A stretch of DNA of 64,000 bases from Streptomyces lomondensis. GTDB lineage: Bacteria; Actinomycetota; Actinomycetes; Streptomycetales; Streptomycetaceae. How positions within the stretch are numbered: the stretch's first letter is position 1; each line of letters starts with the position of its first letter. The notes below the pieces were generated by a model. The model saw only the letters and a list, made by a program, of their open reading frames with translations, ran no database searches and was not told the DNA's origin. This document shows, in pieces, positions 8,704 through 16,651 of this stretch. The stretch covers positions 186,001 through 250,000 of the forward strand of contig NZ_BMWC01000004.1 in assembly GCF_014651035.1 (NCBI RefSeq), in the 5' to 3' direction. Position numbers and translations under genes: made by a program.

Positions 8704-9477
8704 ATGGGACACCTGGACCACGCCGCCCTGGGGTGGCTGACCCCCGCGCTGTCGTACGTGATGGCCTGCATAGGCGCCGCCCTCGGACTGCGCTGCACCG
8801 TCCGCGCGCTCGCCGCCACCGGCCGCTCGCGCCGCAACTGGCTCCTCACCGCCGCCTCGGCGATCGGCACCGGCATCTGGACCATGCACTTCGTGGCCAT
8901 GCTCGGTTTCAGCGTCGCCGGCACCGACATCCGCTACGACGTGCCGCTCACCCTGCTGAGCCTGCTGGTCGCCATGGTCGTCGTCTGCGCCGGCGTCTTC
9001 GCCGTCGGCTACAGCCGGGACCGCGGCCGGGCCCTGCTGCTCGGCGGCCTCACCACGGGCCTCGGCGTCGCGAGCATGCACTACCTGGGCATGGCGGCCG
9101 TCCGCCTGCACGGCGACGTGACCTACGACCCGGTGCTCGTCGGGCTCTCCGTGCTGATCGCCGTCGTCGCCGCGACGGCGGCCCTGTGGGCGGCGCTCAA
9201 CATCAAGTCGCCCGTCGCCGTCACCATCGCCTCCCTGATCATGGGCGCGGCCGTCAGCAGCATGCACTACACCGGCATGTTCGCGGTGAGCGTGCGCGTG
9301 ACGCCCTCCGGGGAGGTCCTGCCCGGGGCCACGGCGATGCAGTTCATCTTCCCCCTCGCCGTCGGCCTCGGGTCCTATCTCTTCCTCACCTCGGCCTTCG
9401 TCGCGCTGTCGCCGACGGCGGGGGAGCGCGAGGCGTCCGCCTCGGCGCAGCGGCCGGTCGAGAGTCCCGCCCACTAG
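8704..9477 (+). CDS. MHYT-domain integral membrane sensor
   Basis: A 257-residue protein with about seven transmembrane helices and three copies of the MHYT signature: TMHFVAM, SMHYLGM and SMHYTGM. In this family the Met/His/Tyr residues are predicted to bind copper and to sense O2, CO or NO at the outer membrane face. No kinase, GGDEF or EAL domain is attached, so it must signal through a partner or act as a stand-alone sensor, a form common in Streptomyces. A 16-bp perfect palindrome (9476-9491) just after the stop may be its terminator. Confidence 0.85.
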   Translation: MGHLDHAALGWLTPALSYVMACIGAALGLRCTVRALAATGRSRRNWLLTAASAIGTGIWTMHFVAMLGFSVAGTDIRYDVPLTLLSLLVAMVVVCAGVFAVGYSRDRGRALLLGGLTTGLGVASMHYLGMAAVRLHGDVTYDPVLVGLSVLIAVVAATAALWAALNIKSPVAVTIASLIMGAAVSSMHYTGMFAVSVRVTPSGEVLPGATAMQFIFPLAVGLGSYLFLTSAFVALSPTAGEREASASAQRPVESPAH

Positions 9478-9530
9478 CCGCGGCCGCGGCTCCGGCTGCG
9501 GTCCGGCGGCCCGGACGACCACCCGTAGCT

Positions 9531-9674
9531 AGCCCGGACGGCACGACGAAGCCTGGACGGCACGAACCGAAGCCCGGACGGGACGACCCGAAGCCTGGAC
9601 GGGACGCCCCATAGCCCGGACGGCACGACCCGAAGCCTGGTGGCACGCCCCGCAGCCGGGGTGGCACGGCCCCC
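9531..9674. repeat. Seven-unit ~21-bp tandem repeat upstream of the conservon
   Basis: Seven head-to-tail units begin at 9531, 9550, 9571, 9592, 9613, 9634 and 9654. Each is 19-21 bp of the form AGCC(C/T)GGACGG(C/G)ACGACCC. Units alternate between AGCCCGG and AGCCTGG, which suggests duplication of a 42-bp dimer. The array occupies almost the whole gap before cvnA and could be a regulatory array or a variable minisatellite. Confidence 0.85.
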
Positions 9675-9698
9675 GAACCACTCCCGAGCGAGGAGTCC

Positions 9699-12233
9699 AT
9701 GCGTACACCCCGTAGGACCCCCACAGCCGGCGCCGAGGCGCCGCCCCCGCCGGTGCGCGGTCGCCGCGCGCACGCCGGGCCACCGGCCGACGAGGACCCT
9801 GAGGCACCCTCGGGCGCCGCACCGGACGGGGCCCCCGCGCGTGCCGAGCGTTGGCACATACGCCCGCGTACCGTGCGCGCCAAGATCGTCTGCCTGCTGA
9901 TGGTGCCGGTCGTCTCCCTCCTGGCCCTGTGGGCCTACGCCACCGTCACCACCGCCCAGGACGTCTCCCGGCTCCGGCAGGTGCAGCGCGTGGACACCAC
10001 CGTCCGCGCCCCCGTCTCCGCCGCGGTCGCCGCCCTCCAGGCCGAACGCGCGGCCGCGGTACGCCACGCCACCGAACCGTCCGCCGTACGCACGGACGAG
10101 CTGGACGAACTCGCCCGGCGCACCGACCAGGCCGTCGCGAAACTGCGGCTCGGCAAGGACAGCACCGTCGCCGACAGCGGGGAACTGCCCGCCGGAGTCG
10201 CCCGCCGACTGGAGGAGTTCGTCACGGGCGCCGAGCAACTGCGTCCGCTGCGCACCGAGGTGCGGGACCGGAGCGCGGACTGGGCCGAGACGTACACCCG
10301 CTACACCCGGACCATCTCGGCGGCCTTCGCCGTCGGCGGCGCCCTCACCGGCATCCAGGACGCCGACCTCGGCTCCGACGCACGCGTGCTGCTCGAATTC
10401 GCCCGCGCCGGCGAGGCGCTGGCCCGCGAGGACGCCGTCCTGGCGAGTGCCCGCCTGGACGGCGCCCTGAACGGGGAGCGCCTACGGATCTTCACCGGCG
10501 CCGTCGAACTGCGCCGCTCCCTCACCGAGTCGGCCGTCGCCGACCTGCGCGGCACCGAACGCTCCGCCTGGGACGCCCTCTCCGACAGCAGCGCCTACGC
10601 CGGCCTGGGCGACGCCGAGGACGAGATCCTCGCCGGCGCGCCGGGCGAAAAGGCGGTCGAGGCGGCACCCGAGAGCACCTGGAACACGGCCCACGCGCGC
10701 GTGCAGAGCGGCATGCGCACCATCGAGGGCGACGCGGCCCGCGGTGTCGCGGAGCGGGCCGACCCGTTCGCCCGAGGACTGCTCACCCCGGCCGGCGCCG
10801 CCGTCCTGCTCGGCCTCGCCGCCGTCGCCGCCTCGCTCGTCATCTCCGTCCGCATCGGCCGCGGCCTCGTGGTGGAACTGGTGAGCCTGCGCAACAGCGC
10901 CCTGGAGATCGCCCGGCGCAAACTCCCCGAGGCCATGCGGAAGCTGCGCGCGGGGGAGGAGATCGACGTCCGCGCCGAGGCCCCGCCCGGGCCACCCGCC
11001 GACGACGAGACCGGGCAGGTCGCCGAAGCCCTCGGCACGGTGCACCGCGCCGCGCTGCGGGCCGCCGTGGAACGCGCCGAACTCGCCAGCGGCATCTCCG
11101 GTGTCTTCGTGAACCTCGCCCGCCGCAGCCAGATCCTCGTCCACCGGCAGCTGAGCCTCCTCGACAGCATGGAACGCCGCTCCGACGACCCGAACGAACT
11201 GAGCGACCTCTTCCGCCTCGATCACCTCACCACCCGCATGCGCCGCCACGCGGAAAGCCTGATCATCCTCTCCGGAGCCGCCCCCGGCCGGGCCTGGCGC
11301 ATGCCCGTCTCCCTGACCGACGTGGTCCGCGCGGCCGTCTCCGAAGTCGAGGACTACGCGCGCGTGGAGGTACGGCAACTCCCCGAGACCGCCGTCATCG
11401 GCACGGCCGTCGCCGACCTCACGCACCTCCTGGCCGAGATCATCGAGAACGCCGCCCAGTTCTCGCCGCCCCACACGCGCGTACGCATCACCGGCGAACC
11501 CGTCGGCAACGGCTACGCCGTCGAGGTCGAGGACCGCGGCCTCGGCATGGGCAAGGAGACCCTCGCCGAGGCCAACCGCCGCATCGCGCAGTCCGAGGCG
11601 CTCGACCTGTTCGACAGCGACCGGCTCGGCCTGTTCGTCGTCAGCAGGCTCGCCGCCCGGCACGACGTCAAGGTCCACCTGAGGCCCTCGCCGTACGGCG
11701 GCACCACGGCGGTCGTCCTGCTGCCCACCGCCCTGCTCCACACCGGGACGCCGGAACGTTCCCCCGGCGAGGCGGCCCCCGCGCGGCAGCCCGCGGAACG
11801 CGCCTACGCGCGCGTGCCCGACGACACCCCGCTCCAGGACACCGTCGCCGCACCGGCCGACCGGCGCGCCCTCGTGGCTCCCGTACCGGCCGCCGCGGAG
11901 TCCGCCCGCCACGCGGAGAACGCGAGCAGCACCCCGGCCCCAGGAGTCGCCACCTTGCGACTGCACCGCCCCCAGGAGCAGCCCGAGGGCTCCGACGACC
12001 TCCCGCGCCGCGTACGGCAGGCCAGTCTCGCCCCCCAACTGCGCGACGGACGCCCCGAGGAGCCGCCGCCCGCGCCCGAGCCGCAGGACCACGCACGTAC
12101 CCCCGAACACGTACGGGACCGGATGGCGGCGTACCGCGACGGCTGGGCCCGCGGCGGCGGCCGGCAACCCGGCCGCGGAACCACGCCCGGCGCCGCGGCG
12201 GGCAGCGACAGCAGCGAAGGAGACCCCGCATGA
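9699..12233 (+). CDS. cvnA: Conservon histidine-kinase-like protein CvnA
   Basis: An 844-residue membrane sensor. A Pro/Ala-rich cytoplasmic N-terminus is followed by TM1 (about residues 63-83), a long extracytoplasmic helical nitrate/nitrite-sensing-type region, TM2 (about 360-387) and a HAMP-like stretch. The ATPase domain has an N-box (EIIENAAQFSPP), G1 (DRGLGM) and G2 (RLGLFVVSRLA). No clear phosphoacceptor H-box is present, as is usual for CvnA. The tail is disordered. It should assemble with CvnB, CvnC and CvnD at the membrane in a G-protein-coupled-like system. GAGGAG precedes the start. The stop overlaps cvnB by ATGA. Confidence 0.9.
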   Translation: MRTPRRTPTAGAEAPPPPVRGRRAHAGPPADEDPEAPSGAAPDGAPARAERWHIRPRTVRAKIVCLLMVPVVSLLALWAYATVTTAQDVSRLRQVQRVDTTVRAPVSAAVAALQAERAAAVRHATEPSAVRTDELDELARRTDQAVAKLRLGKDSTVADSGELPAGVARRLEEFVTGAEQLRPLRTEVRDRSADWAETYTRYTRTISAAFAVGGALTGIQDADLGSDARVLLEFARAGEALAREDAVLASARLDGALNGERLRIFTGAVELRRSLTESAVADLRGTERSAWDALSDSSAYAGLGDAEDEILAGAPGEKAVEAAPESTWNTAHARVQSGMRTIEGDAARGVAERADPFARGLLTPAGAAVLLGLAAVAASLVISVRIGRGLVVELVSLRNSALEIARRKLPEAMRKLRAGEEIDVRAEAPPGPPADDETGQVAEALGTVHRAALRAAVERAELASGISGVFVNLARRSQILVHRQLSLLDSMERRSDDPNELSDLFRLDHLTTRMRRHAESLIILSGAAPGRAWRMPVSLTDVVRAAVSEVEDYARVEVRQLPETAVIGTAVADLTHLLAEIIENAAQFSPPHTRVRITGEPVGNGYAVEVEDRGLGMGKETLAEANRRIAQSEALDLFDSDRLGLFVVSRLAARHDVKVHLRPSPYGGTTAVVLLPTALLHTGTPERSPGEAAPARQPAERAYARVPDDTPLQDTVAAPADRRALVAPVPAAAESARHAENASSTPAPGVATLRLHRPQEQPEGSDDLPRRVRQASLAPQLRDGRPEEPPPAPEPQDHARTPEHVRDRMAAYRDGWARGGGRQPGRGTTPGAAAGSDSSEGDPA

Positions 12234-12667
12234 TCCAGGACCCGAGCACCCACACCGCCCGGCGCTCCGGCGAACTCGACTGGCTGCTGGACGACCTGGT
12301 GCTCCGCGTGAGCGCGATACGGCACGCCGTGGTGCTGTCCAACGACGGTCTCGCCGTGGGCGCCTCCAGCGACCTGCGCCGCGAGGACGCCGATCACCTG
12401 GCCGCGGTCGCCTCGGGCTTCCACAGCCTCGCCAAGGGCGCGGGACGGCACTTCGGCGCCGGCGGCGTCCGCCAGACCATGGTGGAGATGGACGAGGGCT
12501 TCCTGTTCGTGGCGGCCGCGGGCGACGGCTCCTGCCTCGCCCTCCTCACCGCCGTGACCGCGGACATCGGCCTCGTGGCGTACGAGATGGCACGCCTGGT
12601 CAAGCGCGTCGGCGAGCACCTCGGCACGGCGCCCCGCGCCGGCGCGCGACCTCCTGCCGCCGGATGA
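12230..12667 (+). CDS. cvnB: Conservon roadblock/LC7 protein CvnB
   Basis: A 145-residue roadblock/LC7-fold protein (LDWLLDDLVLRVSAIRHAVV, then LSNDGLAVGASSDLRREDAD). Such proteins dimerise and regulate small GTPases; in conservons CvnB is the MglB-like partner of the GTPase CvnD. The ATG overlaps the cvnA stop, and GAAGGAG is correctly spaced inside cvnA. A close paralogue lies 1.6 kb downstream (14315-14728). Confidence 0.92.
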   Translation: MIQDPSTHTARRSGELDWLLDDLVLRVSAIRHAVVLSNDGLAVGASSDLRREDADHLAAVASGFHSLAKGAGRHFGAGGVRQTMVEMDEGFLFVAAAGDGSCLALLTAVTADIGLVAYEMARLVKRVGEHLGTAPRAGARPPAAG

Positions 12668-12689
12668 GCCGAGAGGGCGGTCCGCGCAG

Positions 12690-13100
12690 ATGACCGAGGA
12701 CATGAGGGGCACCCCGCGCGAGGAGGGCACCCAGTGGTACGACAACGAGGCCGGCCCTCTGGTGCGCCCCTACGCCATGACGGGCGGACGCACCCGGCCC
12801 GGCCCCACGGGCGTGCGGTTCGACCTGATCGCCCTGGTCACGCTGGACCCGGGCGCACCCGGCGTGGACGACGCCCTGCTCGGCCCGGAGCACCGGGCCC
12901 TGATCGGCCTGTGCCGCACGGAGACCCAGTCGGTCGCCGAACTCGCCGCCGGCGCGGACCTGCCCGTGGGCGTGGTCAGGGTCCTCCTCGGCGACCTCCT
13001 CGAACTCGGCTGCGTCACCGTCAGCCGCTCTGTACCACCGGCGCAACTGCCCGACGAACGCATCCTGCGCGAGGTGATCGAGGGACTGAGGGCGCTGTAG
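12690..13100 (+). CDS. cvnC: Conservon DUF742 protein CvnC
   Basis: A 136-residue DUF742 protein. The N-terminus carries the typical VRPYAMTGGRTRP block and the C-terminal half is a winged-helix-like region (TQSVAELAAGADLPVGVVRV). It is the third gene of the conservon, between CvnB and the GTPase. It ends ILREVIEGLRAL and stops at 13100. In many conservons the C-terminal codons of cvnC overlap the start of cvnD. Here they are separated by 63 bp containing a second, out-of-frame copy of the cvnC end. Confidence 0.9.
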   Translation: MTEDMRGTPREEGTQWYDNEAGPLVRPYAMTGGRTRPGPTGVRFDLIALVTLDPGAPGVDDALLGPEHRALIGLCRTETQSVAELAAGADLPVGVVRVLLGDLLELGCVTVSRSVPPAQLPDERILREVIEGLRAL

Positions 13101-13163
13101 ATGAACCCACACCACACCCGCACTCACGTCACCTGTTGCCGGCACTCCCGAGAGAAGTGATCA

Positions 13164-13769
13164 ATGGTCTCCGAGCACTCCGACGCCCCGGGCGGCGAAA
13201 CCGCCGCACTGGCGCTGAAGATTCTGGTCGCCGGCGGATTCGGCGTGGGCAAGACCACCCTGGTCGGAGCCGTCAGCGAGATCCGGCCGCTGCGCACCGA
13301 GGAACTGCTCAGCGAAGCCGGCCAGTCGGTGGACGACACCGACGGGGTGGACCACAAGACCACCACGACCGTCGCCATGGACTTCGGGCGCATCACCATC
13401 CGGTCCGGCCTCTCCCTGTACCTGTTCGGCACACCGGGGCAGGACCGGTTCTGGTTCCTGTGGGACGAGTTGTCACAGGGAGCGCTCGGTGCGGTGGTCC
13501 TCGCGGACACCCGTCGCCTGGAGGACTGCTTCCCCGCGGTCGACTACTTCGAGCACCGGCGCATCCCGTTCGTGGTGGCCGTCAACTGCTTCGCGGGCGC
13601 CCGGCGGCACGGCGCCCCGGACGTCTCGCGCGCCCTCGACCTCGACCGGGGCACGCCCGTGGTGCTGTGCGACGCCCGGGACCGCGACTCGGGAAAGGAG
13701 GTGCTGATCCGTCTCGTCGAATACGCCGGGCGGATGCACACCGCCCGGCTCCTCGACTCGGTCGGCTGA
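13164..13769 (+). CDS. cvnD: Conservon Ras-like GTPase CvnD
   Basis: A 201-residue GTP-binding protein. The P-loop is GGFGVGKTT at about residues 24-32. The switch region carries the DHKTTTTVAMDFG block. The G3 motif is LFGTPGQDRF, with a Gly in place of the usual Asp, as is normal in CvnD. G4 is degenerate (VAVNCF). It cycles GTP under CvnB control in the membrane-associated conservon complex. A GAGAAG ribosome site precedes ATG 13164. The stop codon lies inside the left arm of the following terminator. Confidence 0.92.
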   Translation: MVSEHSDAPGGETAALALKILVAGGFGVGKTTLVGAVSEIRPLRTEELLSEAGQSVDDTDGVDHKTTTTVAMDFGRITIRSGLSLYLFGTPGQDRFWFLWDELSQGALGAVVLADTRRLEDCFPAVDYFEHRRIPFVVAVNCFAGARRHGAPDVSRALDLDRGTPVVLCDARDRDSGKEVLIRLVEYAGRMHTARLLDSVG

Positions 13770-13790
13770 CCGCGGCCCGCGCGGTCAGCC
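13764..13790. terminator. Bidirectional terminator between cvnD and the PPOX gene
   Basis: GGCTGACCGCG (13764-13774) and CGCGGTCAGCC (13780-13790) form a perfect 11-bp stem with a 5-nt loop. The TGA of cvnD (13767-13769) lies in one arm and the stop of the convergent PPOX gene (13785-13787) in the other. Two genes and their shared terminator are therefore packed into 27 bp. Confidence 0.8.
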
Positions 13791-14213
13791 CGCGACGTCC
13801 CGCTCCGCCAGAACCCTTTCGATGCCGACGCGGACCAGGAGTTCACCCGGGACGCCGTTGCGGGCGCCGAACTCCTCCGCGCGGTCCTCGCCCATGTACC
13901 GGGCGCCGATACGGGTGGCCCAGTGGCGTATCTCGTCGAGGTCCTCGGAGACGCGGGCGCGGCCCCGCAGCACCACGAAGGAGTACGGCGGCCGGTCGTC
14001 GTCCACACACAGGGCGACCCGGCCGTCCCGGGCGATGTTGCGCCCCTTCACACTGTCCTTGCCGGTGTTGAACACCAGCTCGTCCCCGTCCAGCACGAAC
14101 CAGATCGGCGTCACGTGCGGGCTCCCGTCGGCCCGGACCGTGGAGAGCTTTCCGGTGCGGGTGCCGTGCGAAACGAACTCCCGCCATTGCGCGTCGGTCA
14201 TCTTCTCTGCCAT
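13785..14213 (-). CDS. PPOX-class (pyridoxamine 5'-phosphate oxidase-like) flavin or F420-dependent enzyme
   Basis: A 142-residue split-barrel protein. TGKLSTVRADGSPHVTPIWF and FNTGKDSVKGRNIARDGRVA are typical of the small F420/FMN-binding reductases of actinobacteria. These act on diverse cofactors or redox substrates and are not necessarily true PNP oxidases. The start ATG 14213 is preferred because AAGGAGG lies 10 nt upstream; the ATG at 14222 would abut that site. Confidence 0.8.
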   Translation of the reverse strand: MAEKMTDAQWREFVSHGTRTGKLSTVRADGSPHVTPIWFVLDGDELVFNTGKDSVKGRNIARDGRVALCVDDDRPPYSFVVLRGRARVSEDLDEIRHWATRIGARYMGEDRAEEFGARNGVPGELLVRVGIERVLAERDVAG

Positions 14214-14314
14214 GGCTCCCATCCTCCTTGCCCCGACAGCGGTCGTGGGGAAGGCTGGCGTGGAGATCCTCCGGCCAGGAGGAGAATCACACGGGGAAAA
14301 CGGGGAGATCGGAC

Positions 14315-14728
14315 ATGGCGCACAACCAGGGGCTCGACTGGCTGCTGGACGACCTGACCGAGCGAGTCCACGAGGTGCGGCACGCACTGGTCCTGTCCAA
14401 CGACGGCCTGGTGACCGGGGCGAGCACGGGACTGCGCCGCGAGGACGCGGAGCACCTCGCGGCGGTGTCGTCCGGACTGCACAGCCTGGCCAAGGGCTCG
14501 GGACGGCACTTCGGGGCGGGCAACGTCCGCCAGACGATGATCGAGTTCGACGACGCGGTGCTCTTCGTCACCGCGGCCGGCACGGGCAGCTGCCTGTGCG
14601 TCCTCAGCGGCGCCGAGGCCGACATCGGCCAGATCGCGTACGAGATGACGCTTCTGGTCAACCGGGTCGGCGAGCACCTCGACGTGGATGCGCGCCAGCC
14701 CGAACGGAAACCGGCCACAGACCTCTGA
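14315..14728 (+). CDS. Solo roadblock/LC7 protein, CvnB-like
   Basis: A 137-residue roadblock protein strongly resembling CvnB at 12230: it shares LDWLLDDL, RHA(L/V)VLSNDGL, LRREDAEHLAAV and LAKGSGRHFGAG. No cvnA, cvnC or cvnD copy accompanies it. It could therefore be a modulator of the adjacent conservon GTPase or of another G protein. GGGGAG precedes the start. Its proximity to the conservon suggests local duplication followed by loss or movement, but this is inference. Confidence 0.88.
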   Translation: MAHNQGLDWLLDDLTERVHEVRHALVLSNDGLVTGASTGLRREDAEHLAAVSSGLHSLAKGSGRHFGAGNVRQTMIEFDDAVLFVTAAGTGSCLCVLSGAEADIGQIAYEMTLLVNRVGEHLDVDARQPERKPATDL

Positions 14729-14755
14729 CCTGCGCATTCGTCATCCCCCGCGGAG

Positions 14756-14764
14756 TTATCCACA
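14756..14764 (+). promoter_or_regulatory. Single consensus DnaA box
   Basis: TTATCCACA is an exact match to the classical DnaA-box 9-mer (TTATNCACA). It lies alone in the 126 bp between the roadblock gene and the DUF6397-like gene. With no neighbouring boxes this is not an origin; it might regulate the downstream gene or be chance. Confidence 0.35.
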
Positions 14765-14854
14765 GGCTCGCCACGCGAGACGCCGAAGCGGCTACGGTTT
14801 TTCCACGGCGATCGCGCACGGCGTGAGCCGCTGACTCCACGGGGGAGACCGACC

Positions 14855-15799
14855 ATGTCAGGCACCAGCACCCAACCCGACCGCCTTTCCTGCGCCCCGA
14901 GCCGGGCCGCCCGCGAACTCGGCCTCAAGCGGGGCGAGTTCGACCTGGCGGTGAACCTCGGGCTCATCCGGACCGTTCCCGACGAAGGCGGCGGGGGGCG
15001 GCGCGTCGCCCGCGCCGAGATCGACCGGTTGCGCGCGGGCGACGGCTCCCCGGACGACCTGCGCCGACGCGTCGCGACGGTCGGCACGACTGAGGGCGCC
15101 GAACTCCTGGAGGTGACGCCCACCAGGTTCACGAGCCTCGCTCGCTACGGCCTGCTGATTCCGGTCCGCTTCTACCTCAACCGCTACCGGACCGTCGTCT
15201 GGCTGTATCTGGCCGAGGAACTGGAGCAGTTCGCGGCCGAGACGAGCAACACCCGCCTGCTGACCGGTCGCACGCCCGCAGAGATCCGGGAAGGCCTCAA
15301 GGCCGGGCTGGACCGGCGGCCCCGCAACTGGCGGGGACGCCACCTCGGATTCCTGACACGGCAGGCAGGCGACGACGCCTGGGCACACGCGGCAGCCGTC
15401 GCCTGCTTCCTCGACCAGGCCGACGTGGCGGAGGTCGTCGAGGACCCCTGCGAGCGCGCCCACCTGGACCGCTGCCGCCCCCGGCTCCCGGCACACGGCG
15501 CCCCCGGCTCACCCGCCGCCGAACTGGCCGAGACGCTCATGACGGCGAGCGAGCCGGACGAAGTGGCCTGGCTCCGCGCGGACCTGGCCCACACGATGGA
15601 GACGGCGCGCGGGCAGCGCCCGGCACCCCGCCCGACGCCGCAGCAGGTGCCGCCCCCGGCACCACCCTCGGCGCCGGAACCCGAGCCCGCCACACCACCC
15701 CCGGTTCCGCCGGCGGACCGGCCCGCGCCCTCGGAGCACACCCCTTCCCACGGCCTGCTGGCCTGGCTGCGCCGCAGAGGCCGGCGACCTGCGGGCTGA
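14855..15799 (+). CDS. DUF6397-like putative DNA-binding protein
   Basis: A 314-residue protein. The first 200 residues look like tandem helix-turn-helix or MerR-like segments (CAPSRAARELGLKRGEFDLA; EVTPTRFTSLARYGLLIPV; VWLYLAEELEQFA). A Pro-rich linker and a short basic tail (AWLRRRGRRPAG) follow. It fits the Streptomyces family annotated DUF6397 by my recollection. No function is established. GGGGGAG precedes the ATG. It has no evident operon partners. Confidence 0.6.
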   Translation: MSGTSTQPDRLSCAPSRAARELGLKRGEFDLAVNLGLIRTVPDEGGGGRRVARAEIDRLRAGDGSPDDLRRRVATVGTTEGAELLEVTPTRFTSLARYGLLIPVRFYLNRYRTVVWLYLAEELEQFAAETSNTRLLTGRTPAEIREGLKAGLDRRPRNWRGRHLGFLTRQAGDDAWAHAAAVACFLDQADVAEVVEDPCERAHLDRCRPRLPAHGAPGSPAAELAETLMTASEPDEVAWLRADLAHTMETARGQRPAPRPTPQQVPPPAPPSAPEPEPATPPPVPPADRPAPSEHTPSHGLLAWLRRRGRRPAG

Positions 15800-16269
<470 letters not shown>

Positions 16270-16641
16270 ATGTTCGGTACGACAAAGGCGTTCAGCGGCT
16301 TCTCCGTGAACGACATCGACGCGGCCAGGACGTTCTACGGCGACACGCTCGGACTGCGGGTGTCCGAGGAGGAGGGCATGCTGTTCCTGCACATCGCGGG
16401 TGACCGGGACATCCTGGTCTACCCTAAGGCGGACCACACCCCGGCGACGTACACCGTCCTGAACTTCCCCGTCGACGACATCGAGGCCGCGGTCGACGAG
16501 CTGGACAGGAGAGGGGTGCGGTTCGAGCGCTACGACCAGTACAAGACGGACGACAAGGGCATCTTCCGCGGCGGCGGCCCGCTGATCGCCTGGTTCACCG
16601 ACCCGGCCGGGAACGTGCTGTCCGTCCTCCAGGAGACCTGA
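16270..16641 (+). CDS. VOC-family (glyoxalase/bleomycin-resistance fold) protein
   Basis: A 123-residue single VOC module made of two beta-alpha-beta-beta-beta repeats: FSVNDIDAARTFYGDTLGLR, then LNFPVDDIEAAVDELDRRGV. It ends in WFTDPAGNVLSVLQ, where the terminal acidic ligand of glyoxalases is absent (Ser replaces Glu). It may therefore bind rather than metabolise a ligand, or use other ligands. GGGAGG precedes the ATG. The next gene follows after 10 bp, so the two are probably co-transcribed. Confidence 0.85.
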   Translation: MFGTTKAFSGFSVNDIDAARTFYGDTLGLRVSEEEGMLFLHIAGDRDILVYPKADHTPATYTVLNFPVDDIEAAVDELDRRGVRFERYDQYKTDDKGIFRGGGPLIAWFTDPAGNVLSVLQET

Positions 16642-16651
16642 CGCTCCCGCC

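Noticed and set aside
9531..9674. Regular repeats resembling a CRISPR array
   Set aside because: Units abut directly with no unique spacers, and no cas genes are present. It is a tandem minisatellite.
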